A DNA stretch of 42,471 bases from Chloroflexota bacterium (GCA_003228685.1 QIFC01000126.1:1-42471); one strand, 5' to 3'; shown: positions 1 through 8,196, numbered from the stretch's first letter. Program-made: numbers and translations. Notes: generated by a model not told the origin, from the sequence alone.

Positions 1-92
1 GTGGTTCACCAGACGGTGTCATCGACTTGGCGAACGACATCCTCGGTGTGATCCTGCAGTTCAACCCAGGAGGCTGCCCACCGAATTCCTAA
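1..92 (+). CDS. 3' end of an exported-protein gene with dockerin-like tail
   Basis: The reading frame enters the window open at base 3 and stops at TAA 90-92. The 29 visible residues contain SPDGVIDLANDILGVILQF followed by NPGGC and a short tail. This is the same C-terminal module found on the three complete genes that follow, and it is closest to the end of the FG-GAP protein at 2855-6877, which also ends in FNPGGC. The body of the protein lies outside the window, so no function can be given. It is probably a secreted or surface protein like its neighbours. A strong palindromic terminator follows. Confidence 0.8.
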   Translation, partial: GSPDGVIDLANDILGVILQFNPGGCPPNS

Positions 93-120
93 ACGCGGTA
101 CGTAGCACAACCGAGTACGC

Positions 121-151
121 AAAGGAGCGCCCCAATTGGGGCGCTCCTTTC
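121..151 (+). terminator. Palindromic Rho-independent terminator
   Basis: Bases 121-148 form a perfect 28-bp palindrome (AAGGAGCGCCCC and its complement around AATT), followed by TTCT. It lies 29 bases after the stop of the partial gene and works in either orientation by symmetry. Confidence 0.8.
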
Positions 152-196
152 TATTGGGAGTAGCAGCCGTTCGCAGTCGGCCGGCAGACGCGAAGG

Positions 197-241
197 GGTG
201 CCCCTTCTGGGGCACCTGCCGCAAGCTAACCGCGGGTTAGC
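197..241. repeat. Two perfect small hairpins before the protease gene
   Basis: GGTGCCCC (197-204), loop TTCT, GGGGCACC (209-216) is a perfect 8-bp hairpin. GCTAACC (225-231), loop GCG, GGTTAGC (235-241) is a perfect 7-bp triloop hairpin. A near copy of the second, with one G-T pair, lies at 6945-6961 before the 7015 gene. They appear to be repeat-like intergenic hairpins rather than terminators, because no T-run follows. Confidence 0.65.
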
Positions 242-264
242 CGCCCCCGGTGTACCGCTATACT
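237..264 (+). promoter_or_regulatory. Possible promoter of the S8/S53-like protease gene
   Basis: TATACT at 259-264 is a good -10 box, 14 bases before ATG 279. The -35 candidate TTAGCC (237-242, 16-base spacer) is weak and overlaps the small hairpin at 225-241. Only the -10 is convincing. Confidence 0.4.
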
Positions 265-278
265 GGTGGCCTGGTGAA

Positions 279-2450
279 ATGATGTGGCTCATGAGGCAGG
301 CTTCGCGAGTCCTTCTCCTCGCGGCAGTGGCAGCGGCCGCGTTCTCCACCGCGCCCGCGGTTTCCGCGCCACCACCTGAACCGATCGTCACGCGGGGCGA
401 CGGCGGCGACGTAGCCGCGCTCAAACACCCCAAACTCTCATCGCAGCTCGTGATGCTCGCCGACGCGGCATCGCGGCCAACGACGCTCAGCCTGGAGGAC
501 GCGCTGCCGCGCGAGCTGGTAGGCGCGGTGGCGGCGGACCGCATGCGGATCACGCCTGATGGCGACGTGCAGGTGTTCATCGAAGTCCAGGACGTCGATC
601 AGCTAGACGCGCTCGCATCGCTTGGCGTGACTGTGGAGCGCGTGGACAGTGAGCTAGGCATCGTGCAAGCGCGGGCGCCCAGCGTGAAACTGCGCGCGAT
701 CGCGGCGCTGCCCGCGGTGCGGCGCGTTCGTTTGCCCGAGTACGCGTTCGTGCAAGCCGGCGCCGTGCAGACCGAAGGCGACGCCGTGATGAGAAGCGAT
801 CAGCTCCGGGCGGCCGCGGGCGTCGATGGCGCCGGCGTGACCATTGGCGTGATTTCGGACGGCGTGGGTGGACTGGCCGCGAGCCAAGCGCTGGGCGACT
901 TGCCCGCTGTCGACACGGTGACGTGCAACGTCGTTGGCGGAGATCCCGGCGCAGCGGGAGCGGAAGGCACGGCGCTCCTGGAGATCGTACATGACGTTGC
1001 GCCAGGCGCGGACCTGATGTTCGGGTATTTCGGCTTCTCGACCGTGCTCGATTTCAATGCGGCGGTCGACTGCCTGGCCGCGAACGCGGACATCGTTGTG
1101 GACGATATCGGCTGGTTCGGCGTTGGACGCTACGATGGCACGAGCAGCGTTTCGCAGAATACGGCGAGCGCGTTGAACGGCGCGGGACCGATCAAGGGTT
1201 ACTACACATCAGTTGGGAACCAGGCGCAGCGCCACTACCAAGGCGCGTACGTCGACTCCGGTTCCGATATCACCTCCGGGCCCGATTCATGGGACACGCA
1301 CGAATTCGACGCGATCGACGGGACCGTGCATGCGGGCGCCGTGTCGGCGCCGGCCGACAGCAACCGGATCACGCTCAGTCCCGGGGCCTTCGCCACCATT
1401 GTCCTCGTCTGGGACGATCCGTGGGGCGCCTCGGGGAACGACTACGATCTGCTGGCCGGGCTTGACGGCGTCGCTGTTCCGTGCAGCGTCGACTTGCAGG
1501 ATGGCGACGACAACCCCGTGGAGGGATGCGGCGTCGTCAACACCACCGAGGCTGACTTCAGCTTCGACATCTATCTAGGCAATCATTCTGGTGCGGCCGC
1601 GCAGGTGACGTTCGATCTGTTCGTGCTGTGCGGAGGCTGTGTGCCGCACGCGAACGGCAACCTCCTCGATTTTAATACCGTCGCTGGAAGCGTTCCTAAC
1701 CAGAGCGATGCCGGAGGCTCGCCCGCGGCAGTCGTTTCCGTCGGTGCCGTCTACCACGGCAGCCCCAGCAGCATCGAGTCGTACAGCAGCAACGGTCCAA
1801 CCGATGATGATCGGCTGAAGCCCGATGTCGTCGCTTCAGATGGCGTGTGCATCACGGGGTCCGGCGGCTTCGCGTCGGGCAATCCGTCCTGCCAGATGAC
1901 CGGCGTGCAGTTCTACGGGACGTCGGCGTCTGCCCCTCACGTTGCGGCCGCGGGCGCGCTGCTGCTCGAGTGCGATTCGTCCCTGAGCCGGGTAGCGCTG
2001 AGGAGCCTCATCACGGGCACCGCGGTCGATCTAGGAGATGCGGGCGCGGACGATGTGTATGGGTGGGGTAGGGTCGACGTGCTGGCGGCGGCTGCGCTGG
2101 CCAACTGCGGGCCCGACACGGATGGCGATGGCTGTGTGGACATTCGCGAGGACGGCGCCGACGAGACCATTGGCGGGCTTCGCGACAAGACGAACCCATA
2201 CGACTTCTACGACGTGCTTGGCTCTGGCGCCACGCTGCCGGCGGACGGCATCATCGACCTGGCGAACGACATCCTGGGCGTGATCCAACACTTCGCGCCA
2301 CTCGGTACAGAGCCGGAGTATGATGTGCAGTTCGACCGCGGGCCGCAGATCGGGGCGGACGTCTGGAACATGAGCGCCCCTGACGGGGTGATCGACCTGG
2401 CGAACGACATCCTAGGGGTCATTCTGCAGTTCAACCACAGCTGCCAGTAA
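279..2450 (+). CDS. Secreted subtilisin/sedolisin-like serine protease with dockerin-like tail
   Basis: 723 residues. The frame is open back to GTG 198, but that start lies inside a hairpin. ATG 279 (or ATG 291) puts an export signal (RVLLLAAVAAAAFS, ending near AVSA) at the N-terminus. The peptidase core shows VTIGVISDGVGG (Asp194), then AEGTALLEIVHDVAPGA, where Glu229 sits where subtilisins have the His of HGT, and GTSASAPH with nucleophile Ser549. An Asp/Glu/Ser set resembles the S53-like branch of the S8/S53 superfamily. An inserted beta region lies between about residues 300 and 480. After about residue 610 comes a calcium-type DTDGDGC loop, then two IDLANDILGVI modules (near residues 656 and 701) and a terminal FNHSCQ. 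It is probably an exported endopeptidase; the substrate is unknown. Confidence 0.85.
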   Translation: MMWLMRQASRVLLLAAVAAAAFSTAPAVSAPPPEPIVTRGDGGDVAALKHPKLSSQLVMLADAASRPTTLSLEDALPRELVGAVAADRMRITPDGDVQVFIEVQDVDQLDALASLGVTVERVDSELGIVQARAPSVKLRAIAALPAVRRVRLPEYAFVQAGAVQTEGDAVMRSDQLRAAAGVDGAGVTIGVISDGVGGLAASQALGDLPAVDTVTCNVVGGDPGAAGAEGTALLEIVHDVAPGADLMFGYFGFSTVLDFNAAVDCLAANADIVVDDIGWFGVGRYDGTSSVSQNTASALNGAGPIKGYYTSVGNQAQRHYQGAYVDSGSDITSGPDSWDTHEFDAIDGTVHAGAVSAPADSNRITLSPGAFATIVLVWDDPWGASGNDYDLLAGLDGVAVPCSVDLQDGDDNPVEGCGVVNTTEADFSFDIYLGNHSGAAAQVTFDLFVLCGGCVPHANGNLLDFNTVAGSVPNQSDAGGSPAAVVSVGAVYHGSPSSIESYSSNGPTDDDRLKPDVVASDGVCITGSGGFASGNPSCQMTGVQFYGTSASAPHVAAAGALLLECDSSLSRVALRSLITGTAVDLGDAGADDVYGWGRVDVLAAAALANCGPDTDGDGCVDIREDGADETIGGLRDKTNPYDFYDVLGSGATLPADGIIDLANDILGVIQHFAPLGTEPEYDVQFDRGPQIGADVWNMSAPDGVIDLANDILGVILQFNHSCQ

Positions 2451-2711
2451 GGCAGCAGAAGCGAGCTAGCCCTCAGGCTAGCGCTTCTGCAAAGCTGAGC
2501 CGCAGCTCAGCCGTGATCGACATCCTAGGCGTCATCCTCCAATTCAACCACTCGTGCCAGTAAGCAAAGATAGAAGCGAAGCTTCTACAAGCTGAGCAAG
2601 CTCGCCGAAGGCGAGCCGGGTCAGCCGTTCAACCCACAGCCTCAGTAGCTGGGTGACCTGGGGGGTGGGGTTGCTCCTCTTATTAACGTGTTCGCCGTTC
2701 CCCAACGCCTC
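2451..2711. repeat. Intergenic array of small hairpins
   Basis: This stretch has no gene. It contains GCAGAAGC-GA-GCTAGCC / GGCTAGC-GCTTCTGC (2455-2490, 15 paired bases with a 2-base bulge, loop CTCA), probably terminating the protease gene. Then come GCTGAG / CTCAGC (2494-2511), TAGAAGC-GAA-GCTTCTA (2571-2587) and GCTCGCC-GAA-GGCGAGC (2600-2616). The last two are perfect 7-bp stems with the same GAA triloop. A truncated coding tail lies at 2513-2563. Confidence 0.65.
2513..2563 (+). pseudogene. Truncated duplicate of the dockerin-like C-terminus
   Basis: This 51-base stretch reads VIDILGVILQFNHSCQ then TAA. The real end of the upstream protease gene reads VIDLANDILGVILQFNHSCQ then TAA. The copy lacks LAND (12 bases) and has no start or body. 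The third-position differences (for example CTCCAATTC against CTGCAGTTC) show it is an old copy or the remnant of a deleted paralog. Confidence 0.75.
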
Positions 2712-2740
2712 TTGACAATCCCAGTCCTATCGCCAATACT
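2712..2740 (+). promoter_or_regulatory. Sigma70-type promoter of the FG-GAP protein gene
   Basis: TTGACA (2712-2717), a 17-base spacer and AATACT (2735-2740) form a near-consensus vegetative promoter. It lies about 115 bases upstream of the chosen start at 2855. Confidence 0.75.
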
Positions 2741-2840
2741 CTGCTTGATGAATTGCGTTCCGAGTTGGCCTCGGAGCGTCCGGCGGCGTTCTCGTCGCGG
2801 AAGTCACTTGGGTGCAGTAGCGCTGCCTGCGGAGCAGCGG

Positions 2841-2846
2841 AGGAGG
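2841..2846 (+). promoter_or_regulatory. Ribosome binding site deciding the 2855 start
   Basis: AGGAGG with an 8-base gap to ATG 2855. It favours 2855 over the in-frame TTG at 2753, which would place 34 unlikely residues ahead of the signal peptide. Confidence 0.8.
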
Positions 2847-2854
2847 CGGCAGGC

Positions 2855-5800
2855 ATGCGTTCACGAGCCACCGTCCCGTACCTGGTGCGCGGGGCTATCA
2901 TCGCGCTGCTCTTAATGATCGCCGCCGGGCTGCCGGCTGGCCCGGCCGGGATCGGACCCGAGCCGCGGAGCGCCCAGGCAGCATCCCTCAACGAAGTCCG
3001 GAAACTCCTCGCGTCCGACGCACAGCCTGAAGACGCGTTCGGTACCAGCGTGGCGGTCAGCGGCGACACGGCCATCGTGGGGGCGGACGGCGAGGATGCC
3101 GGGGGCAGCGTACGGGACGACTTCGGCGCGGCCTACGTCTTGCAGCGCGACCGGGGCGGGCCAGGCAACTGGGGCGAGGTGAAGAAGCTCGCCGCCTCTG
3201 ACATCCAGGCCGGCGACCACTTCGGCGCGAGCGTCGCGATCAGCGGCGACATCGCCGTTGTGGGGGCATGGGGAGAGACTGCCGGGGGCGCTGGCTTCGC
3301 CGCCGGCGCGGCCTACGTCTTTGGCCGGAACGAAGGCGGCACGGACAACTGGGGCCAGGTGGCGAAGCTCACCGCGTCCGACGCTCAACTCGGCGGCTTC
3401 TTCGGTACCAGCGTGGCGGTCGGCGGCGACACGGCCATCGTGGGGGCGGACGGCGTGGATGCCGGGAGCGGCGCGGCCTACATCTTTCAACGTGACGAGG
3501 GGAGTCAGGACAACTGGGGTGAAGTGAAGAAGCTCACCGCCTCCGACGCCCAGGCCGGAGATTTCTTCGGCTTCAGCGTGGCCATCGGCGGCGACACCAT
3601 TGCCGTCGGGTCCCCCCAAGAGCCCAGCTTCCTCACCGGCGCGGCCTATGTCTTCCAGCGCAACGAGGGCAGTCAAGACAACTGGGGCGAGGTGAAGAAG
3701 CTCACGGCCTCCGACGCCCAAGCTGGCAACGGCTTCGGCTGGAGCGTGGCGGTCAGCGGCGACGCCGCCGTCGTCGGAGCCCCCTTCGAGGGGACCGGAG
3801 CTGGCCACGGCGCGGCCTACGTCTTCGGGCGCGACCAGGGCAGTCAAGACAACTGGGGCGAGGTGGCCAAGCTCACCGCCTCCGATGCCGGGGCCAACGA
3901 CCTCTTCGGCTGGAGCGCGGCGGTCAGCGGCGACACCGCCGTAGTGGGGGCACTTCGGGAGGACGCCGGGGGCGAGGACGCCGGCGCCGCCTACGTCTTC
4001 AATGTGCCGGAGAGAGTGGAGACGGAGCTAGAGAGCGAATTCAGGAAGCTGCTCGCCTCCGACGCCCAGGCGTTCGATGGCTTCGGCCTAAACGTGGCGG
4101 TCAGCGGCGACGCGGCCGTGGTGAGTGGCCGGGGCGGCACATACATTTTCCAGCGCAACCAGGGCGGCCCATCCAACTGGGGCGAGGTGGCCGGGCTCAC
4201 CGCAAGCGGCGTCGTGGCTATCAGCGGGGACACGGCTGTCGTGGGGGCACTTGTCTTCCAACGTAACGAGGGCGGTCAAGATAACTGGGGCGAGGTGACC
4301 GAACTCATCGCCGCCGGCGTCCAGGAACTAGATGACTTCGGCGTCAGCGTGGCAGTCAGCGGCCAGACCATCATCGTCGGTGCAGACGGCGACGATGGCG
4401 GGGGCGCCAACGCGGGCGCGGCCTACGTCTTTGAGCGCAACGAGGGCGGCACGGACAACTGGGGGGAGGTGGCCAAGCTCACTGCCTCCGACGCCCAGGA
4501 GGGCGACATTTTCGGCGAGAGCGTAGCGGTCAGCGTCGACACCGCCGTCGTCGGGGCTAGCTGGGAGGATTCCGGGGCCAGCAACGCGGGCGCCGCCTAT
4601 GTCTTCAGCCGCGACGAGGGCGGTCAAGACAACTGGGGCGAGGTAACCAAGCTTCTCGCTGCCGACGCCGGGGTCACCGACCGCTTCGGGAATAGCGTAG
4701 CGGTCAGTGGCGGCACCGCCGTCGTCGGGGCCGTCTGGGAGGATGCTGGAGGCTGCTGCTTCGACGACCCCGGGGCCGCGTATGTCTTCAAGCGCAGCCA
4801 AGGCGGCGCGGACAACTGGGGCCAGGTGGCGAAACTCATCGCCTCCGACGCCCAGGCCGGCGCCCTCCTCGGAATCAGCGTTGCCGTCAGCGGCGACGCG
4901 GCCGTGGTGGGGTCGTGGGCCGACTCTGCCGGGGGCAGCCAGGCCGGCGCCGCCTACGTCTTCCGGCGCAGCCAAGGCGGCGCTGACAAGTGGGGCGAGA
5001 TAAAGAAGCTCACCGCCTCCGACGCTCAGGCCAGCGACCTCCTTGGCAACAGCGTGGCCATCAGCGGCGACACCGTTATCGTCGGGGCGCCGGAAGAGGA
5101 TGCCGAGGGCCAAGCTGCCGGCGCCGTCTACGTCTTCGAAGAGGCGCCCATGCCGAACGATGGCAGCTTGGGAGGCGTATCCGACATCGTCGTCGGTAGC
5201 GTGAACACTGGGACCGGTCTGTTCTCCTGCATCGCCAAGACCGACCACTCGGCGGGCGACAACTCGATCACGACGTACCTCCAGTGCGACCTCAAGAACG
5301 TCGTCGCCGATTCGTCGGTCCTGCCGATTGCGCCGCCGGCCTGGCGTGAAACGTGCGTATCGCTCTCCGAGAGGGAGCCGCCGGCGTGCGTACCCGGCCA
5401 GCTCAACGAAGCATCGGAGGCCGGCGCCGGCACGACAGTCGCCCCGGCGCCGCCGTATACGGGCCAGGCGCCGATGATCGGCCGTGGCTTCTACTACCCG
5501 GGCGGCACATCCCCGTCTAATGTCTGCGCCGCCAACGATTGCACGATCGTCACGTCCTGCTTCCAGGACACCGGCCCCATCGTAGGGACGGGCCCGAACA
5601 TCATATGGATGGCCATCATCAAGGACCCGAAGGGTGGCGGGACGTTCCAGGCGGACACAGACGGCGATACGCTTGGGGACACCCAGGTGGACCGGGTCTC
5701 AATTGGTGTCGTGAATATCTGGTACAACCAGAACAACGCCAATTGCACGGCTCTCACACCCGAGGGTGCACCGGACTTCGCCGCCTTGCCGGTGGAGTCG

Positions 5801-6877
5801 ATCTATGCCTACGGCAAGGGCGGGTCCAATCCGAACCCGAACCCGGCGCCCTGGCGCGCCAGCGCGCCCGGCAGTGTGCTCGACTTCGACGGTGACGGCT
5901 GCACGGACGAACAAGAACTGGATCCGAACAGTATCGAGAAGTGTGGTGACGACCCGCGGAACCCATCCGATTCGTTTACGATCGGCGACGACCTGAGCGG
6001 CGCCTACGACGTCCTCGTAGAGGTCTCCCGCGGCGATTGCGGCAACCCTTGCGTGGACAACCCCGAGCCCGGCATCTACTTCTTCTGTCGCGCCGACGTC
6101 CAGCACGATACCGGCGACAACAGCATCGTCGTCCGCCCATATTGCTACTGGGACAGTGTTGCGGTCGAGGTCAACCCAGAGGCGTTGCCAGGCCTCACGG
6201 GCGATGGCATGGCCGGCGCACCGCCCCCGGGACCGCAGGATACAAGAGGACACTACGCTTACGGTGACGTGGATACAGCGCACTCCGAGTTGACCGGGAC
6301 GTTCAACAAGACGATGAACAACTTCGAGATCAGTGGCTGCATCCAGGACTTGGATGGCAACGGCGCGGGCGGCAACGTCTACGTTGAGATGACGGTCAGC
6401 GCGCATCAGCGTCCCGGCACGGCGGACATCTGGATCAGCCAGCCCGCTGATTGCGCCGGTAGTCCGGTGGGCGCGCCGTCGTTCGCCAGCACCTCCGTGG
6501 CGATCTGGCAACCGAACCCAGATGAGGGCAATGGCTACGATCCTGACCAGGACGGTGTCCCGTCGTCGCGCGAGCTACAGGACGAATCTAGGTGCGGCCG
6601 CCGCGACCCGTACAACAAGAACGACTACTACGATGTATCTATCCCGCGCGACGGCGTCATTAACCTGCAGGACGACATCCTTGGTGTCATTCTGCGCTTC
6701 GCCCCCGGCGGCTACCTGCCTGGCGATGAGAACTGGGACCGCCCGCCGGCAATGGTTGGCCGTGGTGCTGGCAGCAACTGGAACCGTGGTTCACCTGACG
6801 GTCGCATCGACTTAGCGAACGACATCCTTGGTGTGGTCCTCCAGTTCAACCCAGGTGGCTGCCTGCCGCCTTCCTAA
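2855..6877 (+). CDS. Giant exported FG-GAP beta-propeller protein with dockerin-like tail
   Basis: 1340 residues. The N-terminus (MRSRATVPYLVRG, then IIALLLMIAAGLPAG) is an export signal. Thirteen FG-GAP/integrin-alpha-like repeats follow. Each has KLTASDAQ..FG, then SVAVSGDTAVVGA, then GAAYVFQR and NWGEV. They form a block of six (about 48-380), a spacer (VPERVETELESEF) and a block of seven (about 395-765); the eighth repeat is shortened. Two related cysteine-containing domains follow (about 770-1020 and 1040-1215), each with a GDNSI motif. A DPDQDG calcium loop and two modules (VINLQDDILGVI near 1267, RIDLANDILGVV near 1315) end in FNPGGC. It is probably a surface adhesin or scaffold; the ligand is unknown. 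It has its own promoter and a strong ribosome site. Confidence 0.85.
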   Translation: MRSRATVPYLVRGAIIALLLMIAAGLPAGPAGIGPEPRSAQAASLNEVRKLLASDAQPEDAFGTSVAVSGDTAIVGADGEDAGGSVRDDFGAAYVLQRDRGGPGNWGEVKKLAASDIQAGDHFGASVAISGDIAVVGAWGETAGGAGFAAGAAYVFGRNEGGTDNWGQVAKLTASDAQLGGFFGTSVAVGGDTAIVGADGVDAGSGAAYIFQRDEGSQDNWGEVKKLTASDAQAGDFFGFSVAIGGDTIAVGSPQEPSFLTGAAYVFQRNEGSQDNWGEVKKLTASDAQAGNGFGWSVAVSGDAAVVGAPFEGTGAGHGAAYVFGRDQGSQDNWGEVAKLTASDAGANDLFGWSAAVSGDTAVVGALREDAGGEDAGAAYVFNVPERVETELESEFRKLLASDAQAFDGFGLNVAVSGDAAVVSGRGGTYIFQRNQGGPSNWGEVAGLTASGVVAISGDTAVVGALVFQRNEGGQDNWGEVTELIAAGVQELDDFGVSVAVSGQTIIVGADGDDGGGANAGAAYVFERNEGGTDNWGEVAKLTASDAQEGDIFGESVAVSVDTAVVGASWEDSGASNAGAAYVFSRDEGGQDNWGEVTKLLAADAGVTDRFGNSVAVSGGTAVVGAVWEDAGGCCFDDPGAAYVFKRSQGGADNWGQVAKLIASDAQAGALLGISVAVSGDAAVVGSWADSAGGSQAGAAYVFRRSQGGADKWGEIKKLTASDAQASDLLGNSVAISGDTVIVGAPEEDAEGQAAGAVYVFEEAPMPNDGSLGGVSDIVVGSVNTGTGLFSCIAKTDHSAGDNSITTYLQCDLKNVVADSSVLPIAPPAWRETCVSLSEREPPACVPGQLNEASEAGAGTTVAPAPPYTGQAPMIGRGFYYPGGTSPSNVCAANDCTIVTSCFQDTGPIVGTGPNIIWMAIIKDPKGGGTFQADTDGDTLGDTQVDRVSIGVVNIWYNQNNANCTALTPEGAPDFAALPVESIYAYGKGGSNPNPNPAPWRASAPGSVLDFDGDGCTDEQELDPNSIEKCGDDPRNPSDSFTIGDDLSGAYDVLVEVSRGDCGNPCVDNPEPGIYFFCRADVQHDTGDNSIVVRPYCYWDSVAVEVNPEALPGLTGDGMAGAPPPGPQDTRGHYAYGDVDTAHSELTGTFNKTMNNFEISGCIQDLDGNGAGGNVYVEMTVSAHQRPGTADIWISQPADCAGSPVGAPSFASTSVAIWQPNPDEGNGYDPDQDGVPSSRELQDESRCGRRDPYNKNDYYDVSIPRDGVINLQDDILGVILRFAPGGYLPGDENWDRPPAMVGRGAGSNWNRGSPDGRIDLANDILGVVLQFNPGGCLPPS

Positions 6878-6903
6878 ACGCGATTAGGCAGTACGGGTGA
6901 CCG

Positions 6904-6961
6904 GCTGAGCTGTGCTCAGCTTGCGGATGCGAAGCATCTGCCGAGCCGACCGCGGGTTGGC
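6904..6961. repeat. Three tandem triloop hairpins before the 7015 gene
   Basis: GCTGAGC-TGT-GCTCAGC (6904-6920), GCGGATGC-GAA-GCATCTGC (6923-6941) and GCCGACC-GCG-GGTTGGC (6945-6961) lie in a row. The third matches the hairpin at 225-241, with a base change compensated as a G-T pair. No T-run follows. They resemble the 2451-2711 array. Confidence 0.65.
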
Positions 6962-6973
6962 CGGGCGCGTCGC

Positions 6974-7001
6974 TTGACACCTTCGTTGACGCGGGTGTAC
7001 C
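6974..7001 (+). promoter_or_regulatory. Possible promoter of the 7015 gene
   Basis: TTGACA at 6974-6979 is a perfect -35 box. The best -10 at normal spacing is the weak TGTACC (6996-7001, 16-base spacer). CCTAGC (7005-7010), just before the GTG start, is an alternative. The GGTGTACCG string here also occurs just before TATACT at 259. Confidence 0.4.
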
Positions 7002-7014
7002 GTTCCTAGCAACG

Positions 7015-8196
7015 GTGGAATCCCCGCGCCGCCGGTGGAGGCGCAGCTTGGCATCGAATCTCAGCTCCCCTCAGCGCTTGACCGTTGCCGCGTTCCTCAT
7101 GGGCGTGGCCATCACGGCAGTCGTGCTCGTCGCATTGGGTTCGCGTACGGGCGGCTCTGCCTCAGCAGCAACAGGCGGGCCGGAGTTGGCGCTGAGCGTG
7201 ACAAACGGCGCCGTCTCCTGTAGCGCCGGCGCCTGCGACGTTCCTATGACCGCGAACTTCACGCTCTCCGTGGACGTAGCGACCCGTCCCGCGGCGGGCT
7301 ACGTCCTGTTCCAGAGCTTCGTCGACTTCGGCGTGTTCGACCCGGCGGCGAGCGAGGATGGCGGTGGGCCCAACACGTGTGGCGACAGCACCGATAACGG
7401 CGGCGCAGACGGCGCAGATCGCTTCGACGACGACTGCGTCGCCGTCGATCTCATCTACGAGCCAACGGCGCAGGCGGCGGATGAGATCTTTTGGCCCAAT
7501 CTCGCCTCAGGCGGCGCCTTTCGCCTAGAGCCGGGCCCGGGGCTCGTCTTCCACGGCGGCGTGTCGGCCCTGGTGCCACCCCCGCCAGTCAGTACGTTTG
7601 AAGGTAGCATTGTCCAAATGCTGATGACCTGTCCGGCGTCTGAGGTTACGTCCACCATTACGCTGCTGCCCGAGGGAGACCCGATCGCGTTGCAGAACGG
7701 CGCGCTCTTCGCGATGCTCGATACCAGCCAGATCGTTCCGAAGGTCGGTTCGCTCACCATCAATTGCCTGGACCTCCCGACGCCAACCGCAACGCCCACC
7801 GCGACGCCGACCGCGACCGCAACCCCGACTGCGACGGCCACGCCAACTCCTGACCCTACTGACACCGACGGAGATGGCTGCAGCGACGTCCGGGAGAACG
7901 GACCGGACGAAACGCTGGGCGGTCAGCGAGACTACCTCGACCCGTGGGACTTTTACGACGTGCTTGGGCCAGGCGCGTCGCTGCCAACGGACGGCGTTAT
8001 CGACCTGGCGAACGATATCCTAGGGGTGATCCAGCGCTTCGCGCCACTTGGTACGGAGCCAGCGTACGATGCGCAATTCGACCGCGGACCACAGACCGGA
8101 GCCAACGTCTGGAACATGAGCGCCCCAGATGGCGTGATCGACCTCGCCAACGACATTCTTGGCGTGATTTTGCAGTTCAACCATAATTGCAATTAA
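7015..8196 (+). CDS. Exported cohesin-like beta protein with dockerin-like tail
   Basis: 393 residues from a GTG start; no Shine-Dalgarno sequence is visible, so the message may be leaderless. An arginine-rich N-terminus precedes a membrane or signal segment (TVAAFLMGVAITAVVLVALG). Residues about 55-255 form a Cys-containing beta-rich domain (for example FTLSVDVATRPAAGYVLFQSF). By my reading this is like the cohesin or carbohydrate-binding fold seen in secreted Chloroflexota proteins, but I cannot test it here. A threonine-proline linker (PTATPTATPTATATP) leads to a DTDGDGC loop, then two IDLANDILGVI modules and a terminal FNHNCN. The last 70 residues are nearly identical to those of the protease at 279-2450. 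The function is unknown; it is probably a surface structural protein. Confidence 0.75.
   Translation: MESPRRRWRRSLASNLSSPQRLTVAAFLMGVAITAVVLVALGSRTGGSASAATGGPELALSVTNGAVSCSAGACDVPMTANFTLSVDVATRPAAGYVLFQSFVDFGVFDPAASEDGGGPNTCGDSTDNGGADGADRFDDDCVAVDLIYEPTAQAADEIFWPNLASGGAFRLEPGPGLVFHGGVSALVPPPPVSTFEGSIVQMLMTCPASEVTSTITLLPEGDPIALQNGALFAMLDTSQIVPKVGSLTINCLDLPTPTATPTATPTATATPTATATPTPDPTDTDGDGCSDVRENGPDETLGGQRDYLDPWDFYDVLGPGASLPTDGVIDLANDILGVIQRFAPLGTEPAYDAQFDRGPQTGANVWNMSAPDGVIDLANDILGVILQFNHNCN

Noticed and set aside
198-278. Upstream start (GTG 198) for the protease gene
   Set aside because: It lies inside a perfect hairpin, upstream of the TATACT promoter box, and would bury the signal peptide 30 residues in.
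2912-3847. Long minus-strand open frame opposite the FG-GAP repeats
   Set aside because: It is the shadow of a repetitive GC-rich gene; its translation is low-complexity and repeats with the same period as the real repeats.
3000-5140. Regular DNA repeats of about 160-200 bases, considered as a CRISPR or satellite array
   Set aside because: The repeats are coding FG-GAP units in one open frame; there are no short repeats with unique spacers.
7785-7860. ACCGCGACGCC-type simple repeat, considered as a phase-variable tract
   Set aside because: It encodes a normal Thr-Pro linker with an imperfect repeat; slippage is possible but there is no sign of it.
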